64,000 bases of DNA, from assembly GCF_019334315.1 (NCBI RefSeq), contig NZ_JAHWGL010000004.1, forward strand, positions 42,056 through 106,055. Direction: 5' to 3'. The translations under genes and the position numbers were made by a program. Position 1 is the first letter of the stretch. Each line of letters starts with the position of its first letter. Below are positions 1 to 7,956 of this stretch, one piece after another. Origin of the DNA: Hymenobacter profundi. GTDB taxonomy: Bacteria; Bacteroidota; Bacteroidia; Cytophagales; Hymenobacteraceae. Below the pieces are notes generated by a model. The model was not told the DNA's origin. It searched no databases and worked only from the letters and a program-made list of their open reading frames with translations.

Positions 1-128
1 GTATCATCGGGAAGCGGGAGCGAGCCAATGGGCGGGGCGGGCAGCGTTTGTGCCGTTCCCATCCTTCCAAAAGCCAGAAATAACAACCCCGGTGCGGCTA
101 CCCGCTTCCACAACGACAACTTCTTCAT
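1..128 (-). CDS. Secreted protein, N-terminal fragment (runs off left edge)
   Basis: The first 42 codons of a minus-strand gene are visible. The ATG at 128-126 overlaps the gatA stop codon by one base (TGATG), which suggests translational coupling to gatA. The peptide begins MKKLSLWKR, continues with a hydrophobic stretch (APGLLFLAF) and reaches an ALA/THR-ALA-GLN region typical of a signal peptidase I site, then becomes proline-rich. The product is therefore probably exported to the periplasm or beyond. Too little is present to assign a family; a cell-wall enzyme downstream of gatA is conceivable but cannot be seen here. Confidence 0.55.
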   Translation of the reverse strand, partial: MKKLSLWKRVAAPGLLFLAFGRMGTAQTLPAPPIGSLPLPDD

Positions 129-1567
129 CAGGGCAATGCGGGTGTTAAAGACTCAGCAATTGAATTGGCAAAGGCCAACAGGTGCTCTTCGCGGAATGCT
201 CCGGCCAGTAGCTGCAAGCCAATGGGTAGACCTTCTGCATCGGTACCAGCCGGCACCGAAATAGCCGGCACCCCAGCCAACGACGCCTGCACCGTGAAAA
301 TATCGGCCAAGTACATTGCCAACGTATCCTTATTCACGTCGCCGATGTGGAAGGCGGTGGTAGGAGTGGTAGGCAGCACCAGGAAATCGTACTGGCGCAG
401 TAGCTCGTCGGTCTTTTCCTTGATCAGGCGGCGCACCTGCTGCGCTTTGGTGTAGTAGGCGTCGTAGTAGTCAGCCGACAGCACGAAAGTGCCCAGCAGA
501 ATCCGGCGCTGTACTTCCGGTCCAAAGCCTTGGGCGCGGGTTTTCTTATAGAGCGATTCCAGATCGGTAGCATCCGGGGCGCGGTAGCCAAACTTCACAC
601 CATCGTAGCGGCTTAAGTTGGAGCTGGCCTCAGCGGTGGTCAGTATGTAATAGGTCGGAACGATGTAGTCCAGGTAGGGGAAGTCTACAGCTTCCACCAC
701 GTGGCCCTGGCTGCGGAGCAAGTCCAGCGCTTCTTCCGTGGCCGCCTTAATTTCCTCGTTCAAGCCCGGCCGCTCCAGACAGTCCTTGATGTAGCCGATG
801 CGGTATTGCGCCGCCGGCTCCAGTTGCTGGCTGTACGCAGGCACTGGGTGGTGGCTCACGGTGCTGTCAAAATTGTCGGCTCCGGCCATCACTTCCAACA
901 GCAGCGCCGCATCTTCCACGGAGCGCGTGAGCGTACCAATCTGGTCGAACGACGAAGCGTAGGCAATCAGTCCATAGCGCGAGATGCGCGAGTAGGTAGG
1001 CTTGAAACCCACCACACCGCAAAAAGCGGCTGGCTGTCGTACCGAGCCGCCTGTATCGGAGCCAATAGAGGCCAGACACAAATCGGCCTGTACTGCCACC
1101 GCCGACCCGCCCGACGACCCACCGGACACCCGGTCAGTGTCTAGTTCATTGCGCACGGGGCCAAAGTAGGATGTCTCGTTGGAGGCGCCCATAGCAAACT
1201 CGTCGCAGTTCTGGCGACCAATCAGAATAGCGTCTTCATCCAGCAAACGCTGTACGGCCGTGCCGGTGAACAAGGAGAGGAACCCATCCAAGATGTGGCT
1301 GCTGCTCTGCAACGCGTGGTCTTTGTAGGCCAGCACGTCTTTCAGGCCAATCACCATACCGGCCAGCTTGCCGGCCGTGCCAGCTTGCAGCTTGGCGTCC
1401 ACGGCATCGGCCTGAGCGCGAGCCTCTTCGGACCACACTTCCAAGAAGGCGTTCAGGTGTTGCTTCTGCTGGATGTTATCCAGATAATACTCGACGAGCT
1501 GACGACAGGTGGTGGTGCCTGCCGTCAGCTCGCGACGAACTTCCGTGAGGGAGTTAAAACGTTTCAA
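128..1567 (-). CDS. gatA: Asp-tRNA(Asn)/Glu-tRNA(Gln) amidotransferase subunit A
   Basis: This is the glutamine amidase subunit of the GatCAB complex, which converts misacylated Glu-tRNA(Gln) or Asp-tRNA(Asn) to the correct aminoacyl-tRNA in the cytoplasm. At 479 aa it has the family's normal length. The Ser-cisSer-Lys triad is intact: Lys76 in GLKD, cis-Ser151 in GGSSGGS and nucleophile Ser175 in GSDTGGS. The C-terminal GLPIGLQLLA motif is also present. gatB and gatC are not in the window. A strong inverted repeat (1599-1671) separates it from the upstream TatA genes, so it probably has its own promoter. Its stop overlaps the start of the next gene by one base. Confidence 0.95.
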   Translation of the reverse strand: MKRFNSLTEVRRELTAGTTTCRQLVEYYLDNIQQKQHLNAFLEVWSEEARAQADAVDAKLQAGTAGKLAGMVIGLKDVLAYKDHALQSSSHILDGFLSLFTGTAVQRLLDEDAILIGRQNCDEFAMGASNETSYFGPVRNELDTDRVSGGSSGGSAVAVQADLCLASIGSDTGGSVRQPAAFCGVVGFKPTYSRISRYGLIAYASSFDQIGTLTRSVEDAALLLEVMAGADNFDSTVSHHPVPAYSQQLEPAAQYRIGYIKDCLERPGLNEEIKAATEEALDLLRSQGHVVEAVDFPYLDYIVPTYYILTTAEASSNLSRYDGVKFGYRAPDATDLESLYKKTRAQGFGPEVQRRILLGTFVLSADYYDAYYTKAQQVRRLIKEKTDELLRQYDFLVLPTTPTTAFHIGDVNKDTLAMYLADIFTVQASLAGVPAISVPAGTDAEGLPIGLQLLAGAFREEHLLAFANSIAESLTPALP

Positions 1568-1598
1568 ATCGCTGGGTCAGTGAAGTGAAAAAAGAAAT

Positions 1599-1671
1599 TG
1601 TCAGGAAATAACGGTCTGTTGCTGGCAAGCTTTGTAGGCTTGCATAAAGAACAGACCGCTACTTCCTGACA
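1599..1671 (-). terminator. Hairpin between tatA and gatA
   Basis: Arms of 22 nt at 1599-1620 and 1650-1671 are complementary with two mismatches and enclose a second GCAAGC/GCTTGC stem. It lies after the tatA stop and before gatA, so it probably terminates the tat transcript. No long T tract follows, so it could also act as an RNA-processing or stability element. Confidence 0.55.
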
Positions 1672-1703
1672 ACTAAAGTACGGTTTTACTTTGAAACGAC
1701 GAC

Positions 1704-2087
1704 TTAGGAAGTCTGATCGAGGCGGTTAGATGTATGCTCTGGCTGCGGAGTCGGCATAGCCACACCACCATCCATGGGCGGTGCTACCGTGGTAGGAGGC
1801 ACTGGCACCGAGTCGGTATGAGCTGGAGCGCCAGGAGCTGAAGCATAAGGCTGTTGGTACGGCTGCTGTGGCTGCTGGTACGATTGATTATGGTTGGGAC
1901 GGCCGGAATTCTCGATTTCGTTGCGAATCTCCGACGAAGCGTCTTTGAACTCCCGAATGCCTTTGCCTAAGCCCCGCGCCAACTCAGGAATCTTATTGGC
2001 GCCGAAGAAAATGAGGATAACCACCATGATGAGCATTATCTCACCACCTCCCAGGTCTCCCAGGAATAAGAAAAGAGGCGTATTCAT
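1704..2087 (-). CDS. tatA: TatA/TatE-family twin-arginine translocase subunit (127 aa)
   Basis: TatA forms the pore component of the Tat system, which exports folded proteins across the inner membrane. The sequence has one N-terminal membrane segment (about residues 15-29), the FFG motif and hinge, the amphipathic helix PELARGLGKGIREFKDA, and then a long Gln/Pro-rich tail (residues 60-127). The tail is longer than in E. coli TatA. It follows a second TatA-type gene by only 9 bp, so the pair is probably one operon. No tatC is nearby. Assignment as TatA rather than TatB rests on the short hydrophobic segment and the FG-hinge-amphipathic pattern. Confidence 0.88.
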   Translation of the reverse strand: MNTPLFLFLGDLGGGEIMLIMVVILIFFGANKIPELARGLGKGIREFKDASSEIRNEIENSGRPNHNQSYQQPQQPYQQPYASAPGAPAHTDSVPVPPTTVAPPMDGGVAMPTPQPEHTSNRLDQTS

Positions 2088-2096
2088 TGCAGTAGG

Positions 2097-2384
2097 TTAG
2101 TAACGGGGTTGAGTTGGATTCTGATGCTGATTGGTAGGCGGCGCTGGCTGGTCGCGGTAGGGCGGCTGGGTAGGCTGCTGGTTACCGTAGTGAGGCTGCT
2201 GAGGCTGCTGGTCGCGGTACTCGGGACGCTCCTCCTTCGAAGCATCCTTAAATTCCTTCACTCCCTGACCCAGGCCACGGAACAATTCAGGAATGCGTTT
2301 GGCACCAAAGAAGATGACAAGCACGAAGATAATGAATATGATCGTGCGGGGGGCAATAGCCAGAAACAGCGCGGTTAAGAGCAT
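2097..2384 (-). CDS. TatA-family translocase subunit (95 aa), first of tandem pair
   Basis: This is a second TatA-type subunit. It has an N-terminal membrane helix (residues 8-27) ending in FFGAKRIPE, then the amphipathic helix LFRGLGQGVKEFKDASKE, and a short Gln/Pro/Tyr-rich tail with repeated QQP and PP motifs. It shares the KDAS box with the downstream copy but differs in its N-terminus and tail, so the two are diverged duplicates. The ATG at 2384-2382 gives the family's usual start. The 323-bp divergent spacer to the LytTR gene presumably holds its promoter. Whether the pair acts as TatA/TatE or TatA/TatB cannot be decided by eye. Confidence 0.85.
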   Translation of the reverse strand: MLLTALFLAIAPRTIIFIIFVLVIFFGAKRIPELFRGLGQGVKEFKDASKEERPEYRDQQPQQPHYGNQQPTQPPYRDQPAPPTNQHQNPTQPRY

Positions 2385-2707
2385 GGGCGAGGCCGCAAGG
2401 CCAGTTTGGGGTGGTAAAACTATAGCTACGCAACTGGCTATGGTTTAGGATTGGTAAAGGTACCCGATAATTCGCAAATCAGTTCCGATAACCAGTAGTT
2501 TTCCTGTTGGAGTCAATGCAGGCTAATCCTGTTCGGTAGAAAGTAAAGTAAAAAGTTGAGCGCTAAAAATCCAGCTTCTGCCGTGCTAATATCATAGTTC
2601 AACGATTACCGCCCGGCAATCCATTGATCAACTGATATCTTCGTTGCCCCCTCTATCTTACTAATCTTTTACCAGCGCATGCAATTCAGTAGTTTATCTG
2701 CACGCTA
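2385..2707. other. Divergent spacer between tatA pair and LytTR gene
   Basis: This 323-bp spacer is AT-richer than its flanks and has no convincing ORF. It must hold the promoters for both divergent units. TATCTTCG near 2637 on the plus strand is a weak match to the Bacteroidota -7 element. A TACCTTTA on the minus strand near 2470 is a weak match for the tat operon. I see no riboswitch or RNA gene. Confidence 0.4.
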
Positions 2708-3649
2708 ATGACAAAAAAATCATATAAGAGTCAATCCTCACTGATTTCAAATGACTCTGGCAGCCGGGAGGCTACGCGGTTAGAAATACTGCGCAACTAT
2801 CAAATTCTGGATACGCCCAAAGAACAGGCTTTCGACGACTTGGCAAAGCTCACGGCCTATATCTGTGATACGCCAATTGCTCTCATATCGTTCATTGGCG
2901 CCGATCGGCAGAGTGTGAAGGCGGAGGTAGGAGGGGAGGGCCTGCACAATCTGCCGCGCGACATTGCCTTCTGCAACTATGTGATGCTGTCAGAAGATTT
3001 GCTGGAGGTAGAAGATGCCGCGAATGATGTTGATTTTCAATACAACCCGCTAGTAGTTGGCAAGCAGAAAGTGCGTTTTTATGTAGGTGCTCCTTTGCTT
3101 TCGCCCGAGGGCTACCCCTTGGGTAGTCTATGCGCCATCGATATGGTACCGCGCCGGCTGAACGAGCAGCAGCGCGAAGCGCTACGCATATTAGCCCGCG
3201 AGGTAGTAGCGCACCTAGAGCTGCGCCGGGCCCGGCTGCAATTAGAAAAGGAAAAAACGCAGCTGTTTGAACTGCTACGCCCAAGTACCAATAAGCCCGA
3301 TGCAGCGGCGGCGGAAGAGCAGTACACAGAAATATTCGTGCGGCAGGAGCAAAAGCTGGTGCGCGTGGTTACAGCCGACATCACCTACGTAGAGGCCCTG
3401 GGCGATTACGTGAATATTTATACTGATCGAGAGCGACTTACGGTATACAGCACGATGAAAGAACTGGAAAGCCGGCTGCCTAATCGGGACTTTGCCCGTA
3501 TTCACCGCAAGTACATTGTGTGTCTGGGCCGCATTATTGCTATTGAAACCGACACCGCTTTGTTTGAGACCAGCAAGACCACTACGTTGTCGTTGCCCAT
3601 CGGCAACTCTTACAAGGCGGCACTTCTCAACCGGCTGAACTTGATATAG
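2708..3649 (+). CDS. GAF domain-LytTR DNA-binding regulator
   Basis: This is a 313-aa cytoplasmic one-component transcription regulator. A GAF sensor domain spans about residues 25-175, including AFDDLAKLTAYICDTPIALIS and a VGAPLLSPEGYPLGSLC core, followed by a short helical linker. A LytTR DNA-binding domain covers about residues 205-310, with the motifs ITYVEALGDYVNIYT, FARIHRKYIV and LPIGNSYK. GAF-LytTR fusions replace the usual response-regulator receiver with a small-molecule or redox sensor, so no kinase partner is needed. No histidine kinase is adjacent. The ligand and targets are unknown. The gene stands alone, with a factor-independent terminator about 200 bp downstream. Confidence 0.85.
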   Translation: MTKKSYKSQSSLISNDSGSREATRLEILRNYQILDTPKEQAFDDLAKLTAYICDTPIALISFIGADRQSVKAEVGGEGLHNLPRDIAFCNYVMLSEDLLEVEDAANDVDFQYNPLVVGKQKVRFYVGAPLLSPEGYPLGSLCAIDMVPRRLNEQQREALRILAREVVAHLELRRARLQLEKEKTQLFELLRPSTNKPDAAAAEEQYTEIFVRQEQKLVRVVTADITYVEALGDYVNIYTDRERLTVYSTMKELESRLPNRDFARIHRKYIVCLGRIIAIETDTALFETSKTTTLSLPIGNSYKAALLNRLNLI

Positions 3650-3853
3650 TACCGTTTCTGAATAGCATGGCTTTTATTCAGCGGCCGTAATTCGTGACTT
3701 TACCGAGCGAAAGTGTTGCTTCAGCGAAAAAGAAAGATATACTTATTGAGAATTATATAACTTTCCGGTAGTTATCTAAGACTTAACAAAGGAGCAGGCT
3801 ATGTTCTGGAGTTGGAATATTGATAGCTAAGTTTGTTTTCATAGCTCGGAAAG

Positions 3854-3881
3854 ACACCGTATTGTATACGGTGTTTTTTTT
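3854..3881 (+). terminator. Rho-independent terminator after LytTR gene
   Basis: An 8-bp stem (ACACCGTA/TACGGTGT) with a 5-nt loop is followed by an uninterrupted T tract on the plus strand. Confidence 0.8.
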
Positions 3882-3916
3882 GTTCTGTAGGTTTTGCTGC
3901 GCTACTTCACCTAGCA

Positions 3917-5263
3917 CTATTTGCGGCCCAGCCAATTTTCTGGGTTGAGATTAGCACTGTTGCGCCACAGCTGAAATTGCACTTCCGAGGTGCCTTCCGA
4001 GTTGGTTTGTACGGTACCAATAGTTGCACGGGCCTTCACTACCTGGCCTTCTTGCACGCTCACGGAGCGTAGCTTGGCATACACCGTGAAATACTCGCCA
4101 TGCTGGATCATGACAATGTTGTTCATGCCTGGCACGCTGGATACCGTGAGTACTTTACCGTCGAAAATAGCTCGCACCGGTTCACCGGCATTCGTCTGGA
4201 TATCTACGCCGCGGTTTTCTACTACTACGTTTTTGAGCACCGGGTGCGCGTGGCGGCCAAAGTGCTGGGAGATGAAGCCGCGTGCCACAGGCCACAGTAG
4301 GCGGCCCTGGTTGTCGGCAAAGGAAGAGGAGAGGGCGGCCGTTTCGGGGGTAAGCGTTACGCGATTTACCCGGCTGGCGGCGGCATCTTCCTCGGCGGCA
4401 CTGGTGCGCGAGGTGCCACCCGCACCACCTCGTACCCCGCTACGAGCCGCATTGGCTCGGGCGGCACGAGCAGCGGCAGCAGCGCGGGCCGCCCGGGCAA
4501 TTTCTTCGCGTACCCGTTGGGCAATCAGGTTGTCGAGGCGCTGCACGGCTTGCTGGCGGCGGGCCAGCTCTTGGCCCAGCTTTTCTTCTTGCTGGCTGAG
4601 CTTGGTTACTACCTGATCCTGCTGCGTTTTAAGGCTAATAAGGTTCTTTTTCTCCGTGAGCTGATTGGAAAGTAGTGTACTTTTCTGCTGACGCTGCTCA
4701 TTAAGGTTCGTCAACTGGCGGCTGAGCTTCTGCTGAGTGGCACTGATTTGGGCGGCCTGGGCCTGCCGCACTTCGGAGTATTGTCGCACGTAGCGCAGGC
4801 GGCGCAAAAAGCTATTGAACGAATCGGCCGCAAACAGGAGCATGATGCGGTTGTAGCTATTCGCCGTTTTGGAGGCCGCGTAAATCATGCGGGCGTACTC
4901 GGCGCGCAACTGCTCCAGGCTTTGCTGGGTTTGCTGTACCTGGCCTTCAGTCTGGCGCACATCTGTTTCCACGGTTTTCAGCTCCGTGGAAATGTTGCGA
5001 ATCACGCCCTGCTGCACGGTGAGCTTTTCTTTCAGCGCATTCAGTTGCCCAATAGAAGCCTGCTTTTTCTCTTGGGTTTGAGCCAAGATGCGGCTGGTTT
5101 CTTTGATGCGCCGCAGCGTAGTGCGTCGTTCCCGTTCCAACTGCGCTTTGCTTTTGGTACGGGTAGTAGAGCGCTTACGCTGTTGTGCCTGAGCAGGAGG
5201 TCCGCTCAGGTGTAACAGGAAGGCAGTAAGGAGTAAAATGTAAAAACGCAACGTTCCCTTCAC
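3917..5263 (-). CDS. EnvC-like murein hydrolase activator (degenerate M23/LytM)
   Basis: This is a secreted coiled-coil protein of 448 aa with a C-terminal LytM fold, resembling EnvC, which activates septal amidases and does not cut peptidoglycan itself. I chose the GTG at 5263-5261, four bases after the DUF4292 stop, because it gives a clean signal peptide ending PPAQAQ; longer starts run back into DUF4292. Long coiled coils (Gln/Glu/Lys-rich) cover about residues 35-270, then an Ala/Arg-rich hinge, then LytM. The zinc ligands are lost: the usual HxGxD is NRGVD (Asn350, Asp354), the HLS histidine is Lys, and HLH is QFQ. Loss of these residues supports an activator role. It is the last gene of an envelope operon. 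Confidence 0.85.
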   Translation of the reverse strand: MKGTLRFYILLLTAFLLHLSGPPAQAQQRKRSTTRTKSKAQLERERRTTLRRIKETSRILAQTQEKKQASIGQLNALKEKLTVQQGVIRNISTELKTVETDVRQTEGQVQQTQQSLEQLRAEYARMIYAASKTANSYNRIMLLFAADSFNSFLRRLRYVRQYSEVRQAQAAQISATQQKLSRQLTNLNEQRQQKSTLLSNQLTEKKNLISLKTQQDQVVTKLSQQEEKLGQELARRQQAVQRLDNLIAQRVREEIARAARAAAAARAARANAARSGVRGGAGGTSRTSAAEEDAAASRVNRVTLTPETAALSSSFADNQGRLLWPVARGFISQHFGRHAHPVLKNVVVENRGVDIQTNAGEPVRAIFDGKVLTVSSVPGMNNIVMIQHGEYFTVYAKLRSVSVQEGQVVKARATIGTVQTNSEGTSEVQFQLWRNSANLNPENWLGRK

Positions 5264-5267
5264 GCTG

Positions 5268-6041
5268 TTACTTTTTTCGCGTGTAGCCCGAAGGTACGGA
5301 GAAGGGGAAAGACAGGCGCTCCTTGTCAAGGTCCACGTTGCGGTAGTTGATGGATAGCGTAGAAGCGCCACTACCCTGCTTCACCTGCACCAGCGTGGAG
5401 TAGGCGAACTGTTGCTGCGTACCGGCCAGGGCCTGAAAATCGGTGTAGTTCACCATGTAGCTGTTCTGCGAGTTGGGGTCGGTCACTGTTAGCTCCTTCA
5501 CGCGTTGCCGGCTCAGCTCAATCAGTTGCTTAAGCAGCAGGCCCGATTGGGCATACTCTACCCGCTGCTGCGGGCCTTCGGTAACGACGGTAGGCGTCAC
5601 GCCGGCCGGTGCGGGCAGGTAGTTGCCCAGCAACAGCGCCTGTAGCTGCTCGAAGGTTACCTCCACGTTGAACTGCTGCTTCAGGTAGGCAAAGTTGCCA
5701 GCGTAATACTCCCGCTGCAACTTGTTCATAATTTGAATAGAATCGCGGGTGATGCGGGCGCGTACGCCTTCAAATCCAGCCAGGCCCAACGACATCCAGA
5801 TAATGCTGTCCTTGCGCATGCGCACGTTAATATTCACCGTCTGCTTCAGCGAAGGCATATCTACCTGGGCCTTGCCTTTGGCAGCGAGGTAGCGGAAATC
5901 GATATTCTCTACCTTGATTTCTGGGTTGATTGGCGTGGCCGTGGTAGCCGGATTGTTGGTAGCAGTAGGCGTTAGCTTGCGCTGACAGCTGCCCAACACG
6001 AGCAGAACAAGGAGCAGCAAAACGCCGGGGTACTTACTCAT
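5268..6041 (-). CDS. DUF4292 lipoprotein
   Basis: This is a predicted outer-membrane or periplasmic lipoprotein of 257 aa. The start at 6041 gives MSKYPG followed by a leucine-rich h-region and a lipobox LGSC; the longer ORF start lies inside the upstream TPR gene. The rest matches the pattern of DUF4292: a beta-rich domain with VNINVRMRKDSIIWMSL and AGFEGVRARITRDSIQIMN, which resembles LolA/LolB-like lipid-binding folds. Its start overlaps the TPR stop by 8 bp and its own stop lies 4 bp before envC, so the three are translationally coupled. The biochemical function is unknown; an envelope lipid or lipoprotein role is inferred from fold and context. Confidence 0.85.
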   Translation of the reverse strand: MSKYPGVLLLLVLLVLGSCQRKLTPTATNNPATTATPINPEIKVENIDFRYLAAKGKAQVDMPSLKQTVNINVRMRKDSIIWMSLGLAGFEGVRARITRDSIQIMNKLQREYYAGNFAYLKQQFNVEVTFEQLQALLLGNYLPAPAGVTPTVVTEGPQQRVEYAQSGLLLKQLIELSRQRVKELTVTDPNSQNSYMVNYTDFQALAGTQQQFAYSTLVQVKQGSGASTLSINYRNVDLDKERLSFPFSVPSGYTRKK

Positions 6042-7845
6042 AAAGCTTCTTTTCTTTGATCTTACGGTCAATCAGGGCCGAGGCGTCGCCGGCTTGTTTG
6101 GCGCGCTCCCAGGCCGCTACGGCCTGCGTGGGCTGCTGTAGCTGAAACAGCACGTCGCCGTAATGTTCTAGCAGCGTGCCATCGGAACTGTGTTTCAGGG
6201 CGGTTTCCAGCGCCTGGCGGGCGCCGGTGTAGTCTTTCAGCTTATACAGCACCCAAGCGTACGTGTCGAGGTAGGTAGGGTTATTGGGAGACTGCTTTAC
6301 CAGCCGCCCAGCCATTTGCTTAGCCTTGTCCAACTTCTCGCCTCGCAGGGAGAGATAGTAGCTGTAATTGTTCAGGGCCTGGGCATTATTGGCGTCAACG
6401 CTGAGCGCTGCCTCATACGCGGCATCCGACTTGGGGTAGTCTTTCAGCTCGTGGTATACATCGCCCAACTGTGTATTGAACTGCGCCTGTAGCTCGGGGT
6501 TGTCGGTCGTAAGCTTGCGGCCATACTCCAGCGACTTGATAGCCTGGGCGGGCTGCTTTTTCAGCACGTGCCCTACCCCATTGTAGAACCAGAGCGGTGC
6601 TTGGTTAGGAAACAGTTCCAGCGCCTGCTCGGTGTGCACCAGCAACGAATCGGACTGGTTTAGCTCAGCATCCAGCAACACCACTTGCTGCCAAATCTGA
6701 AACTTGGAGTTGTCAAGCTGAATAGCGCGCAGGTAGGAAGCGCGGGCGTCCTGCCTGTGCTCAATAATGGTCTGTACATCGCCAGCCATGGCAAAGGCCT
6801 TGGCCTCCTGAGGGTGCGCTTTTGTAGTTAGCTCCGCTAGGTCCAGCACTATTTGGGTGAGGTCTGGATTAGGCAACTGTCGAACGTATTCAATCAGGAT
6901 GCGGACTTTTGAGTCTATGTCCATCGCCGGATTACCGAACGCTAGCTTCAGCTGCTCCACCGACTCGGCCTTTTTGCCCTGCAAGCGGTACACATCTGCC
7001 AAGATCATGCGGGCCTGTGGGTTGTCGGGGGCTTGGCGCAACGCCTGTTGGGTAACGCGCAATGCGTCGGGTAGGCGGTTGTTGGTCACATACATCTGGG
7101 CCTGCGCCAACACGTACCGAATGTCGTCGGGGTTGGAGGCAATCAGCGTCTCGCCTTCTTGCAAAGCCTTATCCAGGTTGTTCTGCTTCAGATAAATCTG
7201 CTGCTTCTTGAACGCTACCTCATCCGTGGAGCCAAATTCCTTCTCGGCTTGGTCGTAGGTGGTCAGCGCCTCTTGCAGCTTACCCTGCGCCAAGTACAAG
7301 TCGGCTAGGTTGAACAGGTAATAGTTTGAATCGGGTACATCCCGAATCAGGCTGGTATACACCTTTGCGGCCTGGTCATACTGCTTTTGGGTGGTGTACG
7401 TCTGAGCCAGCAATAGGTAATAATAGGTGTTTTTGGGGTCGAGGCGCACGGCGGCCTGCGCAAAGTTGGTGGCCTCCTTGAGGTTGCCCGTAAGCATATT
7501 CACCTCAGCAATTTTATAGCTAATGGCCGCATTGTTGGGGCTGAGCGCATACGCTTTCAGCAGCCGCTCCATGGCCTTGGAGTAGTCTTCGAGCAAGGCG
7601 TAGCGCACCCCGTCCACAAAGTATGCCTCGCTTTGTTCCCGTTCCCGCGACGAAGGCTCGCGCGAGTTCTGCTGGGCATTTTCCAAGGCCACCCGGTGGG
7701 CCAGCTCCTTCCGCTCGCGGCGGCTGAGCTTGCGCTCCTTGGCCGGCGTCAGGCCAGTGTCTGTCTCCGTGGATTGTTGTGCCATGGTGCTGCCGGCCAC
7801 TAGTAGCCCCAGCATCAGCAGCAAGAAAGCGGATAGTTGAGGCAT
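6034..7845 (-). CDS. Secreted tetratricopeptide-repeat protein
   Basis: This 603-aa exported protein consists mostly of tandem TPR units. A signal peptide (residues 1-22, ending STMAQQ) precedes a charged stretch, and then at least ten TPR-like helical pairs follow with typical motifs such as AAISYKIAEVNMLTGNLKEA and DAAYEAALSVDANNAQALNN. TPR arrays are protein-binding scaffolds. In this cluster it may organise envelope or outer-membrane assembly together with the DUF4292 lipoprotein and the EnvC-like protein that follow it with overlapping or near-touching codons. No enzymatic motif is visible. Confidence 0.88.
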   Translation of the reverse strand: MPQLSAFLLLMLGLLVAGSTMAQQSTETDTGLTPAKERKLSRRERKELAHRVALENAQQNSREPSSREREQSEAYFVDGVRYALLEDYSKAMERLLKAYALSPNNAAISYKIAEVNMLTGNLKEATNFAQAAVRLDPKNTYYYLLLAQTYTTQKQYDQAAKVYTSLIRDVPDSNYYLFNLADLYLAQGKLQEALTTYDQAEKEFGSTDEVAFKKQQIYLKQNNLDKALQEGETLIASNPDDIRYVLAQAQMYVTNNRLPDALRVTQQALRQAPDNPQARMILADVYRLQGKKAESVEQLKLAFGNPAMDIDSKVRILIEYVRQLPNPDLTQIVLDLAELTTKAHPQEAKAFAMAGDVQTIIEHRQDARASYLRAIQLDNSKFQIWQQVVLLDAELNQSDSLLVHTEQALELFPNQAPLWFYNGVGHVLKKQPAQAIKSLEYGRKLTTDNPELQAQFNTQLGDVYHELKDYPKSDAAYEAALSVDANNAQALNNYSYYLSLRGEKLDKAKQMAGRLVKQSPNNPTYLDTYAWVLYKLKDYTGARQALETALKHSSDGTLLEHYGDVLFQLQQPTQAVAAWERAKQAGDASALIDRKIKEKKLYE

Positions 7846-7956
7846 ACAGAGAGGAAATAAACCGGCCGGACGGCCCGGCGCATCAACAAAATAACAAAAG
7901 AAATAGCACGGCCCGTCAGGACCGCGCTATTGCTAACGTCAAAACGCAGAAAAATA

